A DNA stretch of 10,436 bases, taken from positions 1 to 10,436 of the forward strand of contig CAMHDG010000033.1 of assembly GCA_946183815.1 (NCBI GenBank), in the 5' to 3' direction. The stretch is from an uncultured bacterium (GTDB lineage Bacteria; Cyanobacteriota; Vampirovibrionia; Gastranaerophilales; Gastranaerophilaceae). Positions 1-5,773 of this stretch are shown in pieces. Every line of letters starts with the position of its first letter. Position 1 is the stretch's first letter. Position numbers and translations under genes: made by a program. The notes below the pieces were generated by a model. The model had not been told where the DNA came from, did not search any database, and worked only from the letters and a program-made list of their open reading frames with translations.

Positions 1-2
1 AC

Positions 3-59
3 GGCGGACGCAACGGTGTTATGTTGTCCTTCGGGCTTAAATGGGCGATAGGGAAATAA
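3..59 (+). CDS. Possible C-terminal end of an upstream gene (partial)
   Basis: The third frame from the left edge reads GGRNGVMLSFGLKWAIGK and stops at TAA 57-59. The other two forward frames stop at 37-39 and 49-51. Large hydrophobic residues alternate with small or polar ones (V-L-F-L-W), as in a final transmembrane strand of an outer-membrane beta-barrel, but eighteen residues cannot prove a family. The stop codon is also the first three bases of the repeat that follows, exactly as for kdsB and the histidine kinase, which is the best support that this is a real gene end. The reading frame is inferred because the upstream sequence is missing. Confidence 0.4.
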   Translation, partial: GGRNGVMLSFGLKWAIGK

Positions 60-131
60 ATTATTGTTTAAACAGTAGATAAGAGTGTCGGCAAAGCCGA
101 CAAGACCGTTATTTTTGTGAATAATAACTTA
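57..131. repeat. Short hairpin element bounded by TAAATTATTGTTTA repeats (copy 1)
   Basis: The left end, 57-70, is TAAATTATTGTTTA, identical to the left ends of the elements at 996 and 5771. The right end, 118-131 (TGAATAATAACTTA), matches the inverted repeat at 11 of 14 positions. Inside is a 7-bp hairpin, TGTCGGC (86-92) and GCCGACA (96-102) with an AAA loop. A T-rich run follows at 109-116, so it may help end transcription of the gene to the left. The right boundary is less certain than in the other two copies. Confidence 0.5.
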
Positions 132-154
132 ATTTTTCTTAAATACTCAATCAC

Positions 155-177
155 TTTACCGAGCGTTGCTCGGTAAA
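155..177. other. Perfect 10-bp stem-loop upstream of kdsB
   Basis: TTTACCGAGC (155-164) pairs perfectly with GCTCGGTAAA (168-177) around a GTT loop. No T-tract follows on either strand, so it is not a classical intrinsic terminator. It lies 20 bp before the kdsB -35 box and could separate the two transcription units, or be a protein-binding site. Confidence 0.45.
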
Positions 178-196
178 CATGATGACTGTAAAAAAT

Positions 197-224
197 TTGC
201 CACTTTATCTATTAGAGGTATAAT
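197..224 (+). promoter_or_regulatory. Promoter of kdsB, TTGCCA-16-TATAAT
   Basis: A -35 box TTGCCA (197-202, five of six matches to TTGACA) and a perfect -10 box TATAAT (219-224) are separated by 16 bp. Transcription would begin near 231, giving a leader of about 20 nt with the Shine-Dalgarno GAGGG at 241-245. This is one of the two best sigma70-type promoters in the window. Confidence 0.7.
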
Positions 225-251
225 ATTTGTAACAAAAAGTGAGGGTGAAAA

Positions 252-998
252 ATGGAAGATAAACAAACAGCAGTAATTATTCCTGCAAGGTATGGTTCAA
301 GCAGATTAAGAGGTAAACCTCTAATAGAGGTTGGTGGGAAACCTATCATTCAGTGGGTATTTGAAAAGGCAGTACAGGCAACGCTTGCTGACCGAGTAAT
401 TATTGCAACAGATAACCGGCAAATCTATGAAACAGCGCTTATGTTCGGGGCAGAGGCAGAAATGACATTGGAAAGTCATAACAGTGGTAGTGACAGAATA
501 GCAGAGGTTGTGGAACGTCACCCTGAAATTGCTTATATTGTTAATCTTCAGGGAGATGAACCTATGATTGACCCTGAAAATATTGATAAGGTTATCAGAT
601 TAGTAAAATTTGACGATAGCGCAGATGTTTCTACCCTTGTAACTGAAATAAAAGATAAAAAAGAAATAGAAAACCCTAACCTTGTTAAATGTGTGTTTGA
701 TAACAATAATTTTGCACTCTATTTTTCACGTTCTAAAATTCCTTATGAACGTAATGAGGGTCACGCTAAATTTTACGGTCATATTGGTATTTACGGCTAT
801 AAACGTGAGGCTCTTTTTGCTATGACTCATGCACCCCAAACACCATTAGAATTGACTGAAAGTCTTGAGCAATTAAGAGTTCTCCAAATGGGTATGAAAA
901 TAAAAGTCGATACCGTTGACGAAAAACCTATCGGTATTGATACGATTGAAGATTTGAATAATTTTAAAAATCAAGTTCTTACCGGAGTAAATAGGTAA
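252..998 (+). CDS. kdsB: 3-deoxy-manno-octulosonate cytidylyltransferase (CMP-Kdo synthetase)
   Basis: This cytoplasmic enzyme joins CTP and Kdo to give CMP-Kdo and diphosphate, activating Kdo for transfer to lipid A. The 248-residue length is normal for KdsB. Visible family signatures are the nucleotide-binding start IIPARYGSSRLRGKPL (residues 9-24), NLQGDEPMI (98-106, with the metal-binding acidic residues), YFSRSKIPYER (157-167), GHIGIYGYKREAL (176-188), the LTESLEQLRVLQMG block (201-214) and GIDTIEDL (228-235). The ATG at 252 is preceded by GAGGG with a 6-nt gap and by a strong promoter. No other Kdo or lipid A gene is adjacent, so it appears to be a single-gene unit. Its TAA stop is the first three bases of the inverted-repeat element that follows. 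It implies a lipopolysaccharide-bearing outer membrane. Confidence 0.96.
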   Translation: MEDKQTAVIIPARYGSSRLRGKPLIEVGGKPIIQWVFEKAVQATLADRVIIATDNRQIYETALMFGAEAEMTLESHNSGSDRIAEVVERHPEIAYIVNLQGDEPMIDPENIDKVIRLVKFDDSADVSTLVTEIKDKKEIENPNLVKCVFDNNNFALYFSRSKIPYERNEGHAKFYGHIGIYGYKREALFAMTHAPQTPLELTESLEQLRVLQMGMKIKVDTVDEKPIGIDTIEDLNNFKNQVLTGVNR

Positions 999-1201
999 AT
1001 TATTGTTTATCTGCGAAGCAGATATATCTCTCCTTGGAGAGAGAAAAATTTCTTAATGAACTGCTTGCAGTGAATTTAGAAATTTGAGAGAGGGTAAGTA
1101 ATAGTTGGTTTAATAAATAATTGAACCCTCTCCCCAACCCCTCTCAAAAGGAGAGGGGCTTTTAACGATTTATATATTTACCCCCGATAAACAATAATTT
1201 A
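996..1201. repeat. 206-bp MITE-like element with 16-bp perfect terminal inverted repeats (copy 2)
   Basis: TAAATTATTGTTTATC (996-1011) is repeated exactly in inverted orientation as GATAAACAATAATTTA (1186-1201). The first three bases are the kdsB stop codon. The interior has no coding frame of note but several stem-loops in tandem: ATCTGC/GCAGAT (1009-1023), TCTCTCC/GGAGAGA (1027-1042), ACTGC/GCAGT (1060-1071) nested in AAATTTCT/AGAAATTT (1046-1085), GAGAGGG/CCCTCTC (1088-1132) and CCCCTCTC/GAGAGGGG (1138-1158). The TA at each end and the absence of a transposase are compatible with a MITE moved by a TA-targeting (IS630/mariner-type) transposase elsewhere. That origin is an inference. Confidence 0.6.
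1138..1163 (+). terminator. Likely intrinsic terminator downstream of kdsB
   Basis: CCCCTCTC (1138-1145) pairs with GAGAGGGG (1151-1158) around an AAAAG loop, and CTTTT follows at 1159-1163. The stem is GC-rich and 8 bp long, but the T-tract is short. It lies inside the element at 996-1201, so the element may supply the terminator for kdsB. Confidence 0.45.
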
Positions 1202-1291
1202 AACTTTTGTATCAAAAAGGCAAAAATTATTTAAAACTTTACTTTATATAATCAGATAAGTGTGTATATATTTTAGTGTGGAGATTTTTAA

Positions 1292-2131
1292 TTGAATATT
1301 TCAACCGATTATAATGGGTATCAACAACAAAATAATATCAATAACCGCCCTGCGTTTAAGGCTATTCCGAGGGCTGATTATAAGATATTAGGCAACCCCT
1401 CCGCCATTACAATTTATCAGTTAGAGAAAAAAGATATTGAACTGCTAAAAAAATTTACTTCAAAAATGGGTGAGTTTTTCAAAAAACACGAAATAGAAGA
1501 TGAATCACGGAAACAGGTAGTTGAAGAAGCATTTAACGCTGCAATACAAATCTTAAAAGGCGAAAAGAAACCTGAAGAAAAAGCAAAAATACTTGTTGCG
1601 TATGCCGAAAAAGAGCCTTGCGGAATTATTATAGGTAATGCTCTTAAAGTTGATAAACGTGGAAAATTTCACTATTCGAGTCGTAAAAATCACAAAGAAA
1701 ACGAAACCGAACTGGACTGGCTGGCGACATGGAACAAAAAATTTAAAGGCGTGGGTAAAACATTAGTAAACGAATTTTTCCATACATTGCCTGCTGACGA
1801 TTTTGGACACGTTTATGTTCGCTCTGAAATACCCGAAAAATCTTGTGCGGTTAAGTTCTACGAATGTATGGGATTTAAACCGTTATCAAACGATTATCGT
1901 GTTATCCAAAGAAAAAATGACAACGGATACGTAATCGGTACTTATGACGCTTTAGACGATTTAGTCGTGGGCATGAAAGCAAATACCGAAAGAATTAATA
2001 AAGTTATGGCAAAACGTGAGAAAGAACTAAATCGAGATGTAAGAGAACATCCTTGCAGTTACGATTTAGCGGACAGTATGTCTATTTCGCCATCAACTGC
2101 AAAGTTGTGTAGTATCCGTCCCAAATTGTAG
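1292..2131 (+). CDS. GNAT-like N-acetyltransferase domain protein
   Basis: The protein has 279 residues. The TTG start is chosen because GGAG (1280-1283) sits 8 nt before it and because it keeps an N-terminus rich in Asn and Gln that ends in RPAFKA (residues 19-24). The next ATG is about 58 codons in and lacks such support. A TATAAT at 1247-1252 is a possible -10 box without a good -35. Residues about 100-200 look like a GNAT fold: a strand ending CGIIIG (110-115), the acetyl-CoA loop region FKGVGKTLV (151-159), and VYVRSEIPEKSCAVKFYECMG (174-194 in part), where the Ala-Lys-Phe-Tyr and Met-Gly-Phe spacing is typical of the last GNAT strand and helix. The substrate cannot be told. The C-terminal part from 205 has charged helical sequence. 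The 3' end overlaps the convergent peptidase gene by 50 bp. Confidence 0.75.
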   Translation: MNISTDYNGYQQQNNINNRPAFKAIPRADYKILGNPSAITIYQLEKKDIELLKKFTSKMGEFFKKHEIEDESRKQVVEEAFNAAIQILKGEKKPEEKAKILVAYAEKEPCGIIIGNALKVDKRGKFHYSSRKNHKENETELDWLATWNKKFKGVGKTLVNEFFHTLPADDFGHVYVRSEIPEKSCAVKFYECMGFKPLSNDYRVIQRKNDNGYVIGTYDALDDLVVGMKANTERINKVMAKREKELNRDVREHPCSYDLADSMSISPSTAKLCSIRPKL

Positions 2132-2930
2132 ATGTTTTTGATGCTTTAGCCATTCTTTTTTCTTTTTTTACAAGTAATTTCTTTTGTTCTTTTTCGTATT
2201 TTTTAGTAAGACTTTCACTTGCTCTGCGTCTTTGGGCAACCGGTTCTAAAAAGGCTTGAGCCTTTGTATATGAGTCAGATTTGAAGCCTGCTTTTAATTT
2301 TGCAGGATAGTTGTACTCTACATAGTTATAAATATTTAATAATCTTTTTTCTCCTGATGGGTGAGATTGCAAAATATCAACATAGTTCCCGCAGATTTTG
2401 TTAAGAACTGATATCATAGCAAGCGGGTTGTAGCCTGCTTTTGTCATAATATCAACCCCTGTTATATCTGCCTCAAATTCGTCTTTTCTGCTCATTTTTG
2501 AAGATACCAATTGTTGACCGACACCTGCTGCAACCGTACCGACTTTTCTGGATGCAATATTTGCCAGTATATTTACTCCTGTATTTAGTACCCCTTGTTT
2601 AGCACAGTGTCCGTTTAGAATATGACCCAGTTCGTGCGATATAACCGCCGCTAATTCCTGATCGTCAGTTACATACTGGAGCAATCCTTTATATACATAG
2701 ACTTCTTTATTTATATTTGCGTAAGCATTTATATCTGCCTGATCGGATACTTTAAAAGTAATATTTTGTCCGATACCATTTGCAACAATGAGTTTTTTAC
2801 CAATAGTGTTCACTCTTTGTACTGCTGCAGCAGAGTCCCAATTTGTAGTAGTTGCAACAGTCGCTGTTGCAGCAAATACTGCTACATTTGCTATTAACAT
2901 AAATACTATACTAAATACAATCTTTTTCAT
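2082..2930 (-). CDS. Secreted M48-family zinc metallopeptidase
   Basis: The 282-residue protein begins with a signal peptide (KK, then a hydrophobic stretch, with VFA|A near residue 20), so it should act in the periplasm or at the outer membrane. The M48 zinc site is clear: HELGH at 99-103 inside AAVISHELGHILNGH, and the third ligand Glu151 in the conserved DEFEAD block. A later SHPSGEKRL (189-197) fits the His-Pro segment that follows the catalytic core in this family. The last 50 residues are Lys-rich. Relatives include quality-control peptidases such as BepA and LoiP, but no TPR domain or lipobox is visible, so no symbol is given. The ATG at 2930 has GGAAG 5 nt upstream; a GTG 27 nt earlier has none and would spoil the signal peptide. 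TATAGT (2961-2956, minus strand) could be its own -10 box; otherwise it is read with the exonuclease gene 61 bp upstream. Confidence 0.92.
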   Translation of the reverse strand: MKKIVFSIVFMLIANVAVFAATATVATTTNWDSAAAVQRVNTIGKKLIVANGIGQNITFKVSDQADINAYANINKEVYVYKGLLQYVTDDQELAAVISHELGHILNGHCAKQGVLNTGVNILANIASRKVGTVAAGVGQQLVSSKMSRKDEFEADITGVDIMTKAGYNPLAMISVLNKICGNYVDILQSHPSGEKRLLNIYNYVEYNYPAKLKAGFKSDSYTKAQAFLEPVAQRRRASESLTKKYEKEQKKLLVKKEKRMAKASKTSTIWDGYYTTLQLMAK

Positions 2931-2991
2931 TTTATCTTCCTTTTTTGTTTTTATCACTATAATTTTAAGTGCTGTATTTCTACATTTACCA

Positions 2992-3909
2992 CTATTTGTT
3001 AGGTTTTAATATTTGCAAGTTTCTTGTTTCTGATAATGTTTTACGTGCATCGCATAAGATTTTTCTGTTTTCGTCAGAAAGGCTCATACTGTTGCATAAT
3101 CTGTCAATAAACCCATTATTCAGTTTTACTGCTTTTTCAAACGAACCCAACTCTTCTAAAACACCTTTTATTTCAGATAATTTGTATCCGAATGAGCGTT
3201 TAGACTGATAAACCATGGTATCTCCGTCTTCTGCCGTAATAGGACCACCGCCCATTTCAAAGTGAAGTTTGAAGATAGATTTCAAATCTTGAAGTTCCGC
3301 CTGCATAGTAGTTACACTTTGTTGTATCCTCAAAAATCTTTCAAACAAGTAATCTATATTATCTAATTGTTTAACCTGCCAGTCATATTTTTGGAGATAT
3401 AATTTTTTGAGTTTAGGGTATGCAAGTGCAAGCCCCATTGTGTCGTCCATTGCTCTGTGGTGGTTTTCCATGGTTACGTGGAATTTATCCGTTAAAGCAA
3501 CCAGTCCGTGTGATTCTAAATCAGGACAAATTTCTTTAAACATCATTTGAGAATCAATTCTTTCGTTTTCAAATTTCTTTTTGAATACACGTTTGTACGC
3601 TTCATTTAAAAACGAATGGTCAAATATTGCGTTATGGGCAACGATAGGGTATTCCCCTATAAAATCACGAATAGCAGGCATAATTTCTGCCTCTTTTGGT
3701 GCATCTGCAACCATGTCTTCCGTAATACCGTGAATTGCAATACTTGATTTTCTAATATGTTGTTCAGGGTTTATCAGGGTTTGGAAGGTATCTTTTATTT
3801 TCCCGTTTTCTAATCTTACCGCTGCAAATTCAATAATTTTTTCTTTTGTAAAATCTAACCCTGTTGTTTCTGTGTCCAGTACAATTTCAATAACTTTTTT
3901 TCTTGGCAT
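2992..3909 (-). CDS. DEDDh 3'-5' exonuclease (DnaQ/PolC epsilon-like) with C-terminal extension
   Basis: Residues 1-165 form a DnaQ-like exonuclease domain: Exo I as VLDTETTGLDF (Asp12, Glu14), Exo II as AHNAIFDHSFL (Asp97), and Exo III-epsilon as HHRAMDDT (His151, Asp156). All DEDDh catalytic residues are present, so it should remove nucleotides from 3' ends of DNA or RNA with two metal ions. Residues about 170-305 are an extension with a likely coiled-coil segment (near 185-215) and a helical tail that I do not recognise. There is no polymerase or helicase domain, so it is a stand-alone exonuclease and cannot be assigned as the replicative proofreading subunit. The ATG at 3909 has GGAGAG 7 nt upstream; an ATG ten codons earlier lacks this. 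It heads a probable two-gene unit with the M48 peptidase and is divergent from the thioredoxin gene. Confidence 0.9.
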   Translation of the reverse strand: MPRKKVIEIVLDTETTGLDFTKEKIIEFAAVRLENGKIKDTFQTLINPEQHIRKSSIAIHGITEDMVADAPKEAEIMPAIRDFIGEYPIVAHNAIFDHSFLNEAYKRVFKKKFENERIDSQMMFKEICPDLESHGLVALTDKFHVTMENHHRAMDDTMGLALAYPKLKKLYLQKYDWQVKQLDNIDYLFERFLRIQQSVTTMQAELQDLKSIFKLHFEMGGGPITAEDGDTMVYQSKRSFGYKLSEIKGVLEELGSFEKAVKLNNGFIDRLCNSMSLSDENRKILCDARKTLSETRNLQILKPNK

Positions 3910-3928
3910 AATTTTATCTCTCCACAAG

Positions 3929-3963
3929 AATAATAGCATAAAAACGATTGATGTGCTATTATT
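3929..3963. promoter_or_regulatory. Perfect 10-bp inverted repeat between divergent genes; possible paired promoters or operator
   Basis: AATAATAGCA (3929-3938) and TGCTATTATT (3954-3963) are exact inverted copies around a 15-bp spacer. Read outward on either strand each arm is TGC-TATTAT, which resembles an extended -10 box (TG-n-TATAAT, one mismatch). This would give one promoter towards thioredoxin and one towards the exonuclease. No convincing -35 box is visible for either. A repressor operator is the alternative reading. Confidence 0.45.
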
Positions 3964-4005
3964 TAAAAAGAGAAATAACTGCGTTATAAGTAAGGAGTGT
4001 ATTAT

Positions 4006-4323
4006 ATGTCAATAGATGTAACAGAACAAACATTTGAATCGGAAGTTTTAGGAATGGATATTCCTGTATTGGTTGATTTTGGTGCAAAATGGTGCGGACC
4101 TTGCAGAAAATTGTCCCCCGTATTAGATGAAATAGAATCAACTTTAGATGGTAAAGTTAAGGTTGTAAAAGTTGATGCTGATGAAAACAGAGGACTTTTA
4201 CAAAAGTATTCCGTAAGCGGTTTGCCAAGTCTTTTAGTGTTTAAAGGCGGAGAGCCTGTTGAAAGAATGGCAGGACTTGTGCCTAAATCAACTATTATTT
4301 CTAATGTAGAAAAACACTTATAG
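4006..4323 (+). CDS. trxA: Thioredoxin
   Basis: This is a single-domain thioredoxin of 105 residues, the usual length, which reduces disulfides of cytoplasmic proteins using its vicinal cysteines. The active site is WCGPC (residues 29-33) within DFGAKWCGPCRKLSP. The conserved Asp of the core is in LVDFGA, and the cis-proline loop is SGLPSLLVF, with Ser where many thioredoxins have Thr. The GG pair near the end (KGGEPVERMAGL) is also typical. There is no signal peptide, so it is cytoplasmic. The ATG at 4006 has AAGGAG (3992-3997) 8 nt before it; a GTG at 3997 lies within that ribosome-binding site and is rejected. Divergent to the exonuclease gene. No thioredoxin reductase gene is nearby. Confidence 0.95.
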   Translation: MSIDVTEQTFESEVLGMDIPVLVDFGAKWCGPCRKLSPVLDEIESTLDGKVKVVKVDADENRGLLQKYSVSGLPSLLVFKGGEPVERMAGLVPKSTIISNVEKHL

Positions 4324-4331
4324 TGGTGAAG

Positions 4332-4476
4332 AGGGTAAAAGTCTGCTTAACAGAACACAAAAACAGGTTTATGCATAAGTGTATTAAATAAAGTATTCTG
4401 TCAGCATTTTACCCTGAACTCGTTTCAGGGGCTTGTTACATACCACACGAGATGCTGAAAATAGTTCAGCATGACA
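4332..4476. repeat. Nested inverted-repeat region between thioredoxin and histidine kinase genes
   Basis: Three structures overlap here. A long imperfect stem joins 4332-4355 to 4396-4415 (AGGGTAAAA with TTTTACCCT and CAGAA with TTCTG at its ends). A hairpin CCCTGAA/TTCAGGG spans 4412-4430. A second hairpin ATGCTGAA/TTCAGCAT spans 4452-4472. TGTCA (4399-4403) and TGACA (4472-4476) bound the last two. The loop of the long stem holds the palindrome TTATGCATAA (4369-4378). The double hairpin of the CTGAAC-type looks like dispersed palindromic repeats known from several bacterial genomes. There is no T-tract, so termination after thioredoxin is uncertain. Confidence 0.6.
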
Positions 4477-4501
4477 CACTAACGGTGGTGATTTTAATAT
4501 T

Positions 4502-5773
4502 ATGATTATAAAAATTTGTTTACTGATAACTGTAATATTAACCTTAATTGCGGTCGGGTATCTTCATCGCCGTAACAGGTTGTTACGTAAAAAATATGAA
4601 AACATAACAGAATATTTTGGTGATGTTGATGCTATTGTAAATTCTGTTCGTTACGGAAACTTGTCTGTCAGGGCAGGTAAATATTCCCAAAAGGAAATGA
4701 AAAAACTGACAGATAGTATTAATCGTATGATAGAAACCTTGAATGACAGAGAAAAAATGATTATAGAGTACCAGTCAGAACTAACAAAAAAGAACAATTT
4801 TTTCGCAACTATTTTAAATTCACTTTCTGATGGAATGCTGGTTTGTGATGAAAAATTTATTATTGTGGATACAAATCAAAATATCAGAGAATGGCTTAAT
4901 AACGACAGGTTAGAGCATACAAAACTTGAAGATTATATTAAGATACCCGAGGATAAAACTTTTGCTGATTTAAAAAATGATGAGGTTTTCTTAAAGGGGA
5001 AAAAAGAAAATTTTTATAAAGCGACTACTAAAGTTTTGGACTATAAAGAACATTCTGCAAAATATATTATAGTTATTTCTGACACAACGAATCAAAAGGA
5101 GATTGAATCGTTAAAAGAAGATTTTGTTGCAACTTTAACCCATGATTTAAAAGTACCGATTATTGCAGAGGCAAATATGTTGGAGTTTTTCCTGAATGGC
5201 AAATTCGGGCAATTAACGGAAAATCAGATAGAAGCCTTAAAATCAATGAGTTCTTCAAACAAAGAGTTACTGGAATTAGTGCAGACAGTCCTTGATACTT
5301 ATAAGGTTAAAGAGGGTGAAATAGAACTCCATCTTGAAAAGATTAGTGTAAAAAGTTTTCTTGAAGATGTTTCACAAGATATGAGTGCTATTGCTCAAAA
5401 AAATAATAATAAAATAGTTGTAGATATAAAGAATGATTTTGAAATAAATATTGATTATCTTCAATTTAAACGTGTCATTAAAAACCTTGTCAATAACGCA
5501 ATTTTATACGGGAAACCAAATACAAATATAGAACTTATAGCAAAACAAAAAGGTGAAAATCATTATATTTGTGTAAAAGATTACGGTAAAGGGATAGCGA
5601 AAGAGGATATTGATAAAGTCTTTAATAAGTATTATTCTGCCCATAAAAAATTCAGAAAAATCGGAACAGGTTTAGGTTTGTATTTATCTCAAAAACTTGT
5701 AAAAGCACATGGCGGAACTCTTGATGTAACCAGTAAAGAGGGCGAATGGTCGGAGTTTGTGGTTAAGTTGTAA
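4502..5773 (+). CDS. Orphan membrane-anchored sensor histidine kinase
   Basis: The 423-residue protein autophosphorylates on a histidine and passes phosphate to a response regulator. Residues 4-21 form a single membrane segment, followed by basic residues (HRRNRLLRKK) and then a HAMP-like or linker helix region to about 95. Residues about 100-195 (LNSLSDGMLVCDEKFIIVDTN onwards, in part) look like a PAS sensor domain. The H-box is FVATLTHDLKVPI with His214. The ATPase domain has an N-box KNLVNNAILYG (327-337), G1 DYGKGIA (360-366), an F-box-like VFNKYY (373-378) and G2 GTGLGLYLSQ (388-397). With almost no periplasmic part it probably senses a cytoplasmic or membrane signal. No response regulator gene is adjacent. 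GGTGGTG at 4484-4490 is a rather distant Shine-Dalgarno. The TAA stop is the start of the repeat element at 5771. Confidence 0.93.
   Translation: MIIKICLLITVILTLIAVGYLHRRNRLLRKKYENITEYFGDVDAIVNSVRYGNLSVRAGKYSQKEMKKLTDSINRMIETLNDREKMIIEYQSELTKKNNFFATILNSLSDGMLVCDEKFIIVDTNQNIREWLNNDRLEHTKLEDYIKIPEDKTFADLKNDEVFLKGKKENFYKATTKVLDYKEHSAKYIIVISDTTNQKEIESLKEDFVATLTHDLKVPIIAEANMLEFFLNGKFGQLTENQIEALKSMSSSNKELLELVQTVLDTYKVKEGEIELHLEKISVKSFLEDVSQDMSAIAQKNNNKIVVDIKNDFEINIDYLQFKRVIKNLVNNAILYGKPNTNIELIAKQKGENHYICVKDYGKGIAKEDIDKVFNKYYSAHKKFRKIGTGLGLYLSQKLVKAHGGTLDVTSKEGEWSEFVVKL

Noticed and set aside
321..521. Open frame on the minus strand inside kdsB
   Set aside because: It lies wholly within a well-supported gene on the other strand, has no ribosome-binding site and no recognisable protein features.
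2931..2957. Longer peptidase starting with GTG at 2957
   Set aside because: It would add nine charged residues before the signal peptide and has no ribosome-binding site, whereas the ATG at 2930 has GGAAG at good spacing.
2788..3208. Two overlapping plus-strand open frames across the M48 start and exonuclease end
   Set aside because: They mirror the peptidase and exonuclease coding sequences; the hydrophobic look comes from reading the signal peptide region on the opposite strand.
3959..4141. Minus-strand open frame over the start of thioredoxin
   Set aside because: It overlaps a clear thioredoxin gene with WCGPC and has no ribosome-binding site.
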